Position numbers and translations under genes: made by a program
Assembly: GCF_030450125.1 (NCBI RefSeq)
Contig: NZ_CP123923.1
Coordinates: 5,456,001-5,520,000 of the forward strand
DNA length: 64,000 bases
Direction: 5' to 3'
DNA from: Streptomyces sp. WP-1
Lineage (GTDB): Bacteria > Actinomycetota > Actinomycetes > Streptomycetales > Streptomycetaceae
Shown: piece after piece, positions 25,070 through 36,254 of the stretch
Layout: each line of letters opens with the position of its first letter
Position numbering within the stretch: the stretch's first letter is position 1
The notes under the pieces: generated by a model
Database searches by the model: none
What the model saw: the letters and a program-made list of their open reading frames with translations, nothing else
What the model was told of the DNA's origin: nothing

Positions 25070-25897
25070 TCAGCGCATGCCGCGCGTCTCGCCCAGCACC
25101 GCGTCGGTGAAGACCGGCCACGCCTCGACGGCCCAGGGGCCGAAGGCGCGGTCGGCGAGGGCGGCGCAGGCGAGGCCCGCGTCCGGGTCGATCCACAGGA
25201 AGGTGCCGGCCTGGCCGAAGTGGCCGAAGGTGCGCGGGGAGGAGGAACTGCCGGTCCAGTGCGGAAACTTGCCGTCACGGATCTCGAAGCCGAGACCCCA
25301 GTCGTTGGGGTTCTGATGGCCGTAGCCCGGCAGCACACCCTTGGTGCCCGGGAATTGGACCGTCATCGCCTCGGCGACGGTGCGCGGGTCCAGCAGCCGG
25401 GGCGCCTGCGCCTCCGCCGCGAACAGCAGCAGGTCCGCCACCGTCGAGACACCGTCCTTCGCCGGGGAGCCCGCGAGCGAGGTGGCCGTCATGCCCAGCG
25501 GCTCCAGCACCGCCTGCCGCGCGTAGTCCGCGAACGGGATGTCCGTCGCCTTCGCGATGTGGTCGCCGAGCTGCTCGAACCCGGCGTTGGAGTACAGCCG
25601 CCGCTCCCCGGGCGGCGCCATCACCCGGTGCTCGTCGAAGGCGAGGCCGGAGGTGTGCGCCAGCAGATGCCGCACCGTCGCCCCGGGCGGCCCGGCCGGC
25701 TCGTCCAGCTCGATCGCCCCCTCCTCGTACGCCACCAGCGCCGCGTAGGCGGCCAGCGGCTTGGTGACCGAGGCGAGGGGGAAACGGTGGGCGAGGGGTC
25801 CGTGCGTCCCGAGGACGGTCCCGTCGGCTCGTACGACACCCGCGGCCGCGGTGGGCACGGGCCAGTTCTCGATCGACACCAGGCTGTTCAACGACAT
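25070..25897 (-). CDS. Serine hydrolase, beta-lactamase family
   Basis: A 275-residue cytosolic penicillin-recognising-fold hydrolase. SxxK is SVTK in FPLASVTKPLAAYAAL, the second motif is YSN in LYSNAGFEQLG, and HFGQAG replaces KTG. No signal peptide. It is compact compared with class C beta-lactamases (about 380), so probably an esterase or D-aminopeptidase-like enzyme. The gene for a GNAT acetyltransferase is 19 bases upstream on the same strand, so the two are likely co-transcribed. Confidence 0.88.
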   Translation of the reverse strand: MSLNSLVSIENWPVPTAAAGVVRADGTVLGTHGPLAHRFPLASVTKPLAAYAALVAYEEGAIELDEPAGPPGATVRHLLAHTSGLAFDEHRVMAPPGERRLYSNAGFEQLGDHIAKATDIPFADYARQAVLEPLGMTATSLAGSPAKDGVSTVADLLLFAAEAQAPRLLDPRTVAEAMTVQFPGTKGVLPGYGHQNPNDWGLGFEIRDGKFPHWTGSSSSPRTFGHFGQAGTFLWIDPDAGLACAALADRAFGPWAVEAWPVFTDAVLGETRGMR

Positions 25898-25916
25898 GCC
25901 GTCGAGACTATGCCGC

Positions 25917-26402
25917 TCACAGCATGAGCCGCATCGACGGGTCCGGGTCCCGGGTGAAGCCCAGTGACGCGTACAGCGGCCGGGCGTCCGGGGAGGCGGT
26001 GAGCAGGACGTGTCCGGCGCCCCGCTCCCGGAGCCGGGCCAGCAGCTCGGCCATGCACGCCCGCGCGTATCCCCGGTGCCGGGCGTCCGGGCCGGTGGCC
26101 ACGCTGAAGACGTAGCCGACCCGGCCCCGGGGATCGTGCGGGGTGCCGACGCGGTGGTCCACCGTGCCCGCCGCCGGCGCGGCCGGCCCGCCCGGCCTCT
26201 CCGGTGCCTCGACGACGAACGCCCCGACGTCCGAGCCGGTGTCCGCGAGCCGCTCGCGCAGCAGCGGCAGGGACTCGGCGTGCCGGCCCGTCTCCCCGGC
26301 GAAGCCCGGCCTGCCCAGCGAATCGATCATGACCTGGCGCAGGCGCGGTACCTCGGCGGCGTCCTCGGGCCCGGCCCGGCGTGCGAGACTCAGGCCGCGC
26401 AC
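25917..26402 (-). CDS. GNAT-family N-acetyltransferase
   Basis: A 161-residue acetyl-CoA-dependent acetyltransferase. The N-terminal RRAGPEDAAEVPRLRQVM is the GNAT first strand-helix; VGYVFSVATGPDARHRGYARACMAELL contains the acetyl-CoA loop (usual R/Q-x-x-G-x-G/A, here RHRGYA), and LLTASPDARPLYASLGF is the final motif. Start is GTG at 26402. It precedes the serine hydrolase by 19 bases. Substrate unknown. Confidence 0.87.
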   Translation of the reverse strand: MRGLSLARRAGPEDAAEVPRLRQVMIDSLGRPGFAGETGRHAESLPLLRERLADTGSDVGAFVVEAPERPGGPAAPAAGTVDHRVGTPHDPRGRVGYVFSVATGPDARHRGYARACMAELLARLRERGAGHVLLTASPDARPLYASLGFTRDPDPSMRLML

Positions 26403-26452
26403 GCCATCCAGCCACCCCGCGCCCGGTCCTGCGGTTTTCTTACCGGCCCGGC

Positions 26453-26483
26453 TTGCTTGGAGTGCACTCGAAGGTCATAGCGT
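26453..26483 (+). promoter_or_regulatory. MerR-type promoter with 19-bp spacer and central dyad
   Basis: TTGCTT (26453-26458) and TAGCGT (26478-26483) are separated by 19 bp, the long spacer typical of MerR-controlled promoters. Between and across them lies the near-perfect palindrome CTTGGAGTG/CACTCGAAG (26456-26473, one mismatched pair). The -10 ends only six bases before the ATG at 26490, so the mRNA should be leaderless. Confidence 0.72.
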
Positions 26484-26489
26484 TGAGGC

Positions 26490-26954
26490 ATGACGGTGAT
26501 GCAGACCACGCCTGCGACCCTTGAGGACTCACACCCCGCCGACATCTGCTCCGCCCGGCCCCCGCGCCACCCGCGCCCGGACGGCCAGGACCGCTACACG
26601 ATCAGCGAGGTCGTCGCCTGCACCGGCCTGACCGCGCACACGCTGCGCTGGTACGAGCGGATCGGCCTGATGCCGCACGTCGACCGCTCGCACACGGGTC
26701 AGCGCCGGTACACCAACCGCGACCTGGACTGGCTGGACCTGGTGACCAAGCTGCGGCTGACCGGCATGCCGGTCGCGGACATGGTCAGGTACGCGGAACT
26801 GGTGCGCGAGGGCGCCGGCACCTACCGGGAGCGGCAGGAACTGCTGGAGCAGACCCGCCGGGACGTGCTCGGCCGGATCGCGGAGCTGCGGGACACGCTC
26901 GCCGTGCTCGACCGCAAGATCGATTTTTACGCCACTGAGGGGAACACGCGATGA
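26490..26954 (+). CDS. MerR-family transcriptional regulator
   Basis: A 154-residue regulator with the winged helix YTISEVVACTGLTAHTLRWYERIGLMPHVDRSHTGQRRYTNRDL (about 34-77) and a C-terminal coiled coil (ERQELLEQTRRDVLGRIAELRDTLAVLDRKIDFY). It lacks the Cys ligands of metal-sensing MerR proteins, so it probably senses an organic ligand, as in the AdhR/YhdM-like group. It overlaps the aldo/keto reductase start (ATGA) and is likely to control its own operon through the 19-bp-spacer promoter just upstream. Confidence 0.92.
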   Translation: MTVMQTTPATLEDSHPADICSARPPRHPRPDGQDRYTISEVVACTGLTAHTLRWYERIGLMPHVDRSHTGQRRYTNRDLDWLDLVTKLRLTGMPVADMVRYAELVREGAGTYRERQELLEQTRRDVLGRIAELRDTLAVLDRKIDFYATEGNTR

Positions 26955-27970
26955 CCGACACCAGGATTCCGACGGCCCGCCTGGGAGCGCAGGGGCCCGA
27001 GGTCGGTGTGCAGGGACTCGGCTGCATGGGCATGAGCTTCGGCTACGGCCCCACCGACACCGACCAGGCGCGCGCCGCCCTCGACCGCGCGTTCGAACTG
27101 GGCGTGACCCTTTACGACACCGCCGACGCGTACGGCGCCGGTGAGAACGAGCGGTTCCTCGCCCCGTTCTTCCGGGCCCACCGCGACGAGGTGGTGATCG
27201 CCACCAAGTTCGCCCTGTCCATCCCGAAGGACGACCCGACCAAGCGGATCATCCGCAACGACTCCCCGTACATCCGCGAGGCCGTCGAGGGCAGCCTCCG
27301 GCGGCTCGGCGTCGATGTGATCGACCTCTACTACATGCACCGCCGCGATGTGAACGTGCCCATCGAGGAGACCGTCGGCACGATGGCGGAGCTGGTGCGC
27401 GAGGGCAAGGTCAAGCACCTCGGCCTCAGCGAGGTCACCGCCGAGGAGCTGCGCGCCGCGCACGCCGTGCACCCGATCGCGGCCGTGCAGTCGGAGTGGT
27501 CCCTGTTCAGCCGGGACATCGAGGCGCATGTCGTGCCCGCCGCACGGGAGTTGGGCGTCGCCCTGGTGCCGTACTCGCCGCTCGGCCGGGGCTTCCTCAC
27601 CGGCGCGTTCGCCAACGCGGACAAGGACCTCACCGCCGACGACTTCCGCCGCCAGCAGCCCCGCTTCACCGGTGACAACGCCGCCGCCAACGCGGCCCTC
27701 CTGAAGCCCCTGCACACCATCGCCGCCGCCCACGACGCGAGCGCCGCGCAGATCGCCCTGGCCTGGGTCCAGCAGCGCGCGGCGGTCGACTCCCTGCCGG
27801 TGATCCCGATCCCGGGCACCCGCAAGGCGAGCCGGGTGGAGGAGAACGTGGGCGCGACCCGGATCACCCTGACCGAGGAGGAGCTGGCGCAGCTGGAGCC
27901 GATCGCGGGCAAGGTGGCGGGCGAGCGGTACGCGGACATGGCGTTCACCTCGGCCGGCCGGGAGGCATAG
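26951..27970 (+). CDS. Aldo/keto reductase
   Basis: A 339-residue NADPH-dependent TIM-barrel reductase of the AKR13-like group. The catalytic tetrad is visible: Asp and Tyr in LYDTADAYGAGENE, Lys in VIATKFAL, and the His position in DLYYMHRRD. KHLGLSEVTAEELRAAH and LGRGFLTGAF are family marks. Coupled to the MerR gene by a four-base overlap. Together they form a typical response to toxic aldehydes or electrophiles; the inducer is unknown. Confidence 0.93.
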   Translation: MTDTRIPTARLGAQGPEVGVQGLGCMGMSFGYGPTDTDQARAALDRAFELGVTLYDTADAYGAGENERFLAPFFRAHRDEVVIATKFALSIPKDDPTKRIIRNDSPYIREAVEGSLRRLGVDVIDLYYMHRRDVNVPIEETVGTMAELVREGKVKHLGLSEVTAEELRAAHAVHPIAAVQSEWSLFSRDIEAHVVPAARELGVALVPYSPLGRGFLTGAFANADKDLTADDFRRQQPRFTGDNAAANAALLKPLHTIAAAHDASAAQIALAWVQQRAAVDSLPVIPIPGTRKASRVEENVGATRITLTEEELAQLEPIAGKVAGERYADMAFTSAGREA

Positions 27971-27972
27971 GG

Positions 27973-28006
27973 GCGCCCCCGAAGGGGCGCGGGGAACCGC
28001 GCGAGA
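27973..28006. repeat. Copy of a dispersed Streptomyces repeat with hairpin, also likely terminator
   Basis: GCGCCCC (27973-27979), CGAA loop, GGGGCGC (27984-27990) forms a 7-bp hairpin just after the aldo/keto reductase stop. Its right arm begins AGGGGCGCGGGGAACCGCGCGA (27983-28004, written here across the site), a sequence found again in reverse at 32886-32915 and, degenerate, at 43611-43639. Elements with this core are scattered in Streptomyces genomes downstream of genes. Confidence 0.65.
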
Positions 28007-28056
28007 AACCACCTCGGACCCGCGCCCTGACGACCTCACCGAGCCCGGCGGACGCC

Positions 28057-28896
28057 TCACAGCTCCGCGAGCAGTTCCGCCTTCTTCCCGGCGAACTCCT
28101 CGTCGGTCACCAGACCGGCCTGGTGCAGCTCACCGAGGTGTCTGATCCGCTCGGCGATGTCCGCGGGGTCGCGGCGGCACTGCGACACCGCGGGCACCGG
28201 CCGGCGCGCACGCACGGCCGCGAGCACCGCGGCGGCGAACGGCAGCGACTCGTGCACGGGGCCGTAGCCCAGCCCGAACACCACCGCCGCCGGGTCCTGG
28301 TCGGGCTCCGGGACCGCTGCCGTGCCCGAGGCGCGCAGCCGCAAAAACCCCTCCAGGGCCTCCGGTGAGCGCCACTCCACCCCGCTGAGGCCGGCGACCG
28401 CGTAACTCTGGTCGCCGGCCTTCCACTTGGCCGTGGACGCGCCCGTCCAGGACCAGCGGAACTGCACCGACGTCCCGTCGAACGTCGCCTTCCCGTCGTA
28501 CGCCTTGAACTGGAGCGGCGCCGTGGGCGCGGCCACCAGGTACCGGTCCGCGGGGCCCGACTCCGTCAGCCGCGCCGCCAACTCCTCCGCGCGGGACGCC
28601 GCCTGGGGCTCCCGCTCGGCCGGTAGGACCAGCCGGTAGGGGTCGGAACCCTCCTTCAGCTGCCCGTCCGCCGCCTCCATGAGGGGATCCGCGCCCGCCC
28701 GGGGCACCAGCCGCAGAACGAGGGTGCCACGCCGGCCGGGAGTGAGCGTGACCTCTTCCAGCGCGGCCAGCGGGATCCGCCGCTCGCCGAGCGCCTGGAA
28801 CAACTTCGGTGTTCGAATCCCCCGTTCGTAGCGGATGAGCACGGAGTCGGACTCGAACTCCCAGACGGCATGAAAACCCGCCAGTACGTCACCCAT
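28057..28896 (-). CDS. DUF4429 protein with C-terminal SHOCT motif
   Basis: A 279-residue soluble protein. Two DUF4429 units are visible, one beginning VLAGFHAVWEFESDSVLIRYERG and one beginning LQFKAYDGKATFDGTSVQFRWSW; these are PH-like beta folds with conserved RGIRTPKLFQALGERRIPLAAL. The C-terminus RIRHLGELHQAGLVTDEEFAGKKAELL is a SHOCT short helical motif, often a self-assembly or targeting tag. ATG at 28896 is given; ATG 28905 and an upstream one at 28950 are alternatives. Function unknown. Confidence 0.85.
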   Translation of the reverse strand: MGDVLAGFHAVWEFESDSVLIRYERGIRTPKLFQALGERRIPLAALEEVTLTPGRRGTLVLRLVPRAGADPLMEAADGQLKEGSDPYRLVLPAEREPQAASRAEELAARLTESGPADRYLVAAPTAPLQFKAYDGKATFDGTSVQFRWSWTGASTAKWKAGDQSYAVAGLSGVEWRSPEALEGFLRLRASGTAAVPEPDQDPAAVVFGLGYGPVHESLPFAAAVLAAVRARRPVPAVSQCRRDPADIAERIRHLGELHQAGLVTDEEFAGKKAELLAEL

Positions 28897-28962
28897 GCGG
28901 CTCATCGTATGCGGCACGTCCTTCTCCGTCGCCACCTTCGCGGACCGCACTTCCTGCTGTTT

Positions 28963-30183
28963 CTACGCGCGTCGGGCCGTGGTCGTCGTGCCCAGACCGG
29001 CCCGGCACACGTCATTTCCACCGGCGCACGTCACCGCGTCGTACGCTCCCGTGCCGATGTCGGCGAGGTTGCGCAGGCTGTCCGTGCCCGGCGTGAAGTA
29101 CCCGGCGTGGCCCTGCGCGTCCCGCGCGGACAGCACCCGGGCACCGAAGCCCGCCGCGACCGGATCCGCGCCGTGCCCGAGCCCGCCCAGCTCCAGGTAC
29201 GGCACGTCCTGGATCCAGTCGGTGGCATCCCGCATCGCCCACACCCGGGCGGTGGTGTCCAGGTCGGCGGCCCTGGAGACCCGCATCCCGGGGCTGGCGG
29301 CCACCGCTATGTCGGCGACCCGCCCGGGCATGCCGTGCGCGGCGACCCCGCACAGCACGGAGCCGTAGCTGTGGCAGAACATCGAGACCGGGGCCCGGCC
29401 GGGCAGGGCCCGCAGCAGCGCGTTCAGCCGCAGGGAGCCCTCCGCCGCGCGCGCCCCGGTGGCCGCGTCCATACCGAGGCCGTCGGGGGAGGTGTAGTCG
29501 GCCCAGGCGATCACGGCCGTACGCGTCCTCGGGGCGGCGGTGCGCTCCGCCGCGTACAGCGCCTTGGCCATGCCGACCGGCGCGGTGTAGGGGCGGCTGG
29601 TCTTCTGGAAGGTGAGCAGATCGGTGTCGACGCCGGGGACGACGACCGAGATCCGCTGCGCCTTCGCCAGGTTCCCGAACACCTCGGAGATACGGCCGCT
29701 GCCCGCCGGGTCGAAGGAGAGGATCTGGCGGCCGGGGGTCAGCAGCGACTCGTAGCGGTGCATACGACGGCCCGCGTCCTGCTGGCCGGCCGTGCTGAGC
29801 CGGCTGTCGTGCATGCGCTCGCGCTCGACCGCGCGCTGCTGCTCCAGGGCGAGGTGGTTGGCCTCGTAGCGCAGGGAGACCGGCGCGCCGTTCATGTTGC
29901 CCACCGCGAGCGGATAGCGGTGGGCGAGGCGGGAGCGGTCCTGCGCGGAGAGCGAGACGAAGAAGCGGGTGAGCCGCGCCGGGCCGGCCCCGGGATCCGG
30001 CAGCCGCCGTCCGTGCAGGCTGCCGTGCGTCCACTTGTCGCGGGACGCCTGGAGTTCGCCGGACTCCCGGTGGGTGCGCAGGGCGGTCCAACCGGTGGTG
30101 GCGAGCATCACGAACACGACGGCCAGCGCCAGCATCGCGCGCCAGACGTTGAGTTGCGGGGAGGAGGTGTCGAAGGAAGTCAC
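28963..30183 (-). CDS. Membrane-anchored alpha/beta hydrolase (DUF1023 type)
   Basis: A 406-residue protein with an N-terminal membrane anchor (MLALAVVFVMLATTGW, about 17-32) and a C-terminal alpha/beta hydrolase domain. The nucleophile elbow is CHSYGS (HSYGS in VSMFCHSYGSVLCG); ISVVVPGVDTDLLTF precedes it as the oxyanion strand, and HAGYF near the C-terminus may supply the His. Actinobacterial DUF1023 proteins are probable lipases/esterases. Start is GTG at 30183, without a ribosome site. The 180-bp gap to the TetR gene contains no gene. Confidence 0.83.
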   Translation of the reverse strand: MTSFDTSSPQLNVWRAMLALAVVFVMLATTGWTALRTHRESGELQASRDKWTHGSLHGRRLPDPGAGPARLTRFFVSLSAQDRSRLAHRYPLAVGNMNGAPVSLRYEANHLALEQQRAVERERMHDSRLSTAGQQDAGRRMHRYESLLTPGRQILSFDPAGSGRISEVFGNLAKAQRISVVVPGVDTDLLTFQKTSRPYTAPVGMAKALYAAERTAAPRTRTAVIAWADYTSPDGLGMDAATGARAAEGSLRLNALLRALPGRAPVSMFCHSYGSVLCGVAAHGMPGRVADIAVAASPGMRVSRAADLDTTARVWAMRDATDWIQDVPYLELGGLGHGADPVAAGFGARVLSARDAQGHAGYFTPGTDSLRNLADIGTGAYDAVTCAGGNDVCRAGLGTTTTARRA

Positions 30184-30366
30184 TGGGAGGACACACTAGG
30201 AGAACGAGACGGTCTCGCGGTAACCCAGTGACCGGGATCACGTTTCGGCGGAGATCGAACACGCGGTGAACGATCTTTCGAACCCGTCGCGGTCGATCTG
30301 CCGAACACCACATCGGCGGACCCCCGGCGCACTTCCGTCGATCTCTCCGGCGTCGTGCCAACGGCC

Positions 30367-30993
30367 TCAGCGCGCGCGCCAGTTCCCCTGGAGGGCCGAA
30401 CCCACCTGATCGAGGTACGAGACGGTGAGCGATCTGACGGCCTCCAGGCTGAAGTCCCGGCCCAGGCACCACTGCCGCTCCGTGACCCGAATCACCCCGC
30501 CGAACACCGCCACCGCGAGCCTCGGCCGGGGGTCGGCGTCCACGTCCACGCCCTCCCGCTCGGCCAGCAGCCGCGCGAGGCTCTCCTCCACGGCGGTCGA
30601 GCGGCGCAGATGGGCGGCGAGCAGCGCGGGCGTCGACTCGATCGTCCGGTACATGCGCAGGTACAGCTCCATCGGCACGGCCGACTCGACGGTCTCGCGG
30701 ATCGACTCCCAGTCCTGGAGGACGGCCTGCCGCAGCGCCTCCATCGGCGCCTCGTGCGGCGGCCGGGCGCGCAGGACGGACAGGAAGTGGGCCTCCGTCA
30801 TCTCCTGGACCGCGAAGGCGGCGTCCTCCTTGCCCGCGAAGTAGCGGAAGAAGGTGCGCTGCGAGACCTCGCAGGCCGCGGCGATCTCGTCCACCGTGGT
30901 GCGCTCGTACCCCTGGGTCGTGAACAGTTCGAGAGCGGCCCGCAGCAGCGACTCCCGGGTACGCCGCTTCTTGCGCTCGCGCAGCGTCTCCAT
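30367..30993 (-). CDS. TetR-family regulator
   Basis: A 208-residue repressor with the helix-turn-helix ESLLRAALELFTTQGYERTTVDEIAAACEVSQRTFFRYFAGKED (about 14-57) and a helical ligand domain. It is divergent from an MFS exporter with 123 bp between, the standard drug-responsive arrangement, and probably represses it. CTGTCAGT occurs at 31053-31060 and 31087-31094, with the related CTGTCACT at 31097-31104, and may be operator half-sites. Confidence 0.92.
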   Translation of the reverse strand: METLRERKKRRTRESLLRAALELFTTQGYERTTVDEIAAACEVSQRTFFRYFAGKEDAAFAVQEMTEAHFLSVLRARPPHEAPMEALRQAVLQDWESIRETVESAVPMELYLRMYRTIESTPALLAAHLRRSTAVEESLARLLAEREGVDVDADPRPRLAVAVFGGVIRVTERQWCLGRDFSLEAVRSLTVSYLDQVGSALQGNWRAR

Positions 30994-31079
30994 GGCCCCT
31001 CGACTGCCCCTTCCCGAACGTTCGACCAGCTCAGCCTATGTGGCGGTGCACCCTGTCAGTTACCGACTTATGAAAATGT

Positions 31080-31109
31080 TTGTCAACTGTCAGTGGCTGT
31101 CACTAGTCT
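31080..31109 (+). promoter_or_regulatory. Promoter of the MFS gene, implies leaderless mRNA
   Basis: TTGTCA (31080-31085), 18 bp, TAGTCT (31104-31109), then seven bases to the ATG at 31117. Transcription would start at or next to the A of the ATG. No Shine-Dalgarno sequence is present. The CTGTCAGT/CTGTCACT repeats overlap this promoter, so TetR binding here would block it. Confidence 0.65.
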
Positions 31110-31116
31110 CGAACGC

Positions 31117-32736
31117 ATGACTGGTCAGACCACCATCGACACGACGGGCCCGGGTGACGGAGCCCCGCCGGCCCAGGCGGAGCGAGCGCCGGCCACAGGG
31201 ATGCGCGGCCACCCGTGGCTCACCCTGATCACCGTCGCCGTAGGGGTCATGATGGTGGCCCTGGACGGCACCATCGTGGCCATCGCCAACCCGGCCATCC
31301 GCGACCATCTGAACGCGACCTTCGCCGATGTGCAGTGGATCACCAACGCCTACTTCCTCGCCCTCGCGGTCACCCTGATCACCGCGGGCAAGCTCGGTGA
31401 CCGCTTCGGGCACCGGCAGACCTTCCTCATCGGCGTGACCGGCTTCGCCGTCGCCTCCGGCGCGATCGGGCTGTCGGACAGCATCGCCGCGGTCGTCACC
31501 TTCCGCGTCTTCCAGGGACTGTTCGGCGCGCTGCTGATGCCGGCCGCGCTCGGCCTGCTGCGGGCCACGTTCCCGGCCGAGAAGCTCAACATGGCCATCG
31601 GCATCTGGGGCATGGTGATCGGCGCGTCCACCGCGGGCGGCCCGATCCTCGGCGGTGTGCTCGTGCAGCACGTCAACTGGCAGTCGGTGTTCTTCATCAA
31701 TGTGCCGGTCGGCGCGATCGCCCTGGTCCTCGGCCTGCTGATCCTGCTCGACCACCGCGCGCACAACGCGCCGCGCTCCTTCGACGTGCTCGGCATCGTG
31801 CTGCTGTCCGGCGCGATGTTCTGCCTCGTCTGGGCCCTCATCAAGGCGCCGAGCTGGGGCTGGGGCGACGGCAGGACCTGGGGCTTCCTCGTCGCCTCGG
31901 TCCTGCTCTTCGCGTTCTTCGCGTTCTGGGAGACCAGGGTCGCCGAGCCGCTCATCCCGCTCGGCCTGTTCCGCTCCGTGCCGCTGTCGGCCGGTGTGGT
32001 CCTGATGGTCCTCATGGCCATCGCCTTCATGGGCGGCCTGTTCTTCGTGACCTTCTACCTCCAGAACGTGCACGGGATGTCCCCGGTCGACGCCGGTCTG
32101 CACCTGCTGCCGCTCACCGGCATGATGATCGTCGCCTCGCCGCTCGCCGGCGCCGCGATCACCAAGCTCGGCCCGCGGGTCCCGCTGGCCGGCGGCATGG
32201 CCGCGACCGCGATCGCCATGTACGGCATGTCCACGCTCAAGGCCGGTACGGGCGGCGGCGTGATGTCCGTCTGGTTCGCCCTCCTCGGCCTCGGCCTCGC
32301 CCCGGTCATGGTCGGCGCGACCGAGGTCATCGTCGGCAACGCGCCGATGGAGCTGTCCGGTGTGGCCGGCGGTCTCCAGCAGGCCGCCATGCAGATCGGC
32401 GGCAGCCTCGGTACGGCGGTGCTGGGCGCGGTGATGGCCTCCAAGGTCGACAGCGCGCTGCCGGGCAACTGGTCCCGCGCGGGGCTGCCACCGCTGAAGC
32501 CGGCCCAGCTGGACCAGGCGTCGCAGGCGGTGCAGGCGGGGGTGGCACCGGTGCAGAAGGGAATACCGGCCGAGATCGCCGCCAGGATCACGACCGTGGC
32601 GCACGACACGTTCATCTCCGGGATGAGCCTCGCGTGCCTGGTCGCCGCGGGTGTCGCCGTGGGCGCGGTGCTGGTCGCGCTGCTCACCAAGCGGGGCGGG
32701 AACGCGGAGGCGGGGGCGGGCGTGGGTCATATCTGA
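31117..32736 (+). CDS. MFS multidrug exporter, DHA2 type (14 helices)
   Basis: A 539-residue proton antiporter of the EmrB/QacA group. Motif D1 is VMMVALDGTIVAIANPAI, motif A is GKLGDRFGHRQ, motif C is GASTAGGPILGGVLVQHVNWQSVFFINVP. About 14 membrane helices are visible. The ATG at 31117 is fixed by the promoter just upstream; the open frame further 5' is not coding. Divergent from a TetR repressor that probably controls it. The natural substrate is unknown. Confidence 0.93.
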   Translation: MTGQTTIDTTGPGDGAPPAQAERAPATGMRGHPWLTLITVAVGVMMVALDGTIVAIANPAIRDHLNATFADVQWITNAYFLALAVTLITAGKLGDRFGHRQTFLIGVTGFAVASGAIGLSDSIAAVVTFRVFQGLFGALLMPAALGLLRATFPAEKLNMAIGIWGMVIGASTAGGPILGGVLVQHVNWQSVFFINVPVGAIALVLGLLILLDHRAHNAPRSFDVLGIVLLSGAMFCLVWALIKAPSWGWGDGRTWGFLVASVLLFAFFAFWETRVAEPLIPLGLFRSVPLSAGVVLMVLMAIAFMGGLFFVTFYLQNVHGMSPVDAGLHLLPLTGMMIVASPLAGAAITKLGPRVPLAGGMAATAIAMYGMSTLKAGTGGGVMSVWFALLGLGLAPVMVGATEVIVGNAPMELSGVAGGLQQAAMQIGGSLGTAVLGAVMASKVDSALPGNWSRAGLPPLKPAQLDQASQAVQAGVAPVQKGIPAEIAARITTVAHDTFISGMSLACLVAAGVAVGAVLVALLTKRGGNAEAGAGVGHI

Positions 32737-32885
32737 CCCGCGGTCGCCCGGCCGGGTGATGTGAGGGGCGTTCGCTGGCGCGGCGCGGCCGGGGCGGGAC
32801 AGAGTTCCACCGGCAGCCGGGTTTGCAGACGCGCACGGCAGGAGGGGGGCGGTGCGCGTCTGCGGCTGCGGGTGCGCCGTGGCTT

Positions 32886-32915
32886 GTCGCGCAGTTCCCC
32901 GCGCCCCTTACGGGG
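32886..32915 (-). repeat. Copy of the dispersed AGGGGCGCGGGGAAC repeat; intergenic 32737-33046
   Basis: Read on the minus strand this copy has the core AGGGGCGCGGGGAACTGCGCGA, nearly identical to the plus-strand copy at 27983. CCCC/GGGG arms allow a small hairpin. It lies in a 310-bp gap between the convergent MFS and aceE genes; the rest of that gap is G-rich simple sequence with no gene that I can support. Confidence 0.65.
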
Positions 32916-33046
32916 CTACTCCACTGCGGACAGACGTGCCCCGCTGGGGCGGCACGGGTGGGCGCTGGGGGTACCCCCGCTGGGGGAGGCACCCGGCCGG
33001 CGCCGGTGAGTGTCACCCACCCCCGGCCCGCCCCAGCAGACCTGGA

Positions 33047-35794
<2,748 letters not shown>

Positions 35795-36254
35795 GCTGTT
35801 CCTTACCTGTCGGAGGGCCGGTTGTCGCTGCTCGTGCCTACTGCTCGTAGGCGCTGCCGCTCATGCCTACTGCCAGTGCCCGCGCCGTTCCCCATCGTGT
35901 ACCTCGGGGGGACGTCCGTCATCTCCACCGACGCCACCCCGCGTACCGCCGGAGCACACCGCCGGTCAAAACGCAACGATACGCCCGGGGTGTGACGCGC
36001 TTGGCAAAGTTGTTCGATGGTTCCATCCGCGGATGATTCCGCTGAACGCAAACCGGGCACATGCGGGTGATGTGGGTGGCGAGGAATCGAGATACGGTGC
36101 CAGGAGTTGCCACGACACGGCCGGTATCGTCACCGTTTCGGCGGTCGGGACGGCCGGGTACTTGCGCTATCCGCCCCGCCCGTGTGGACTACGGCCAATG
36201 CTTCGCGCACGCGCGTGGCTGAGATATTCACCAGACATGATCAGGAGGCAACCC
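35795..36254. other. Intergenic region between divergent aceE and DUF3052 genes
   Basis: No gene is supported in these 460 bases. On the aceE side a 15-base unit GCAGTAGGCAYGAGC (minus strand) occurs twice (within 35830-35875), and GCCTAC/GTAGGC (35836-35841, 35847-35852) can form a hairpin in the aceE leader. Nearer the middle two adjacent dyads, GATGGTTCCATC (36016-36027) and GCGGATGATTCCGC (36029-36042), may be operators. Promoters must lie here but I could not fix them with confidence. Confidence 0.5.
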
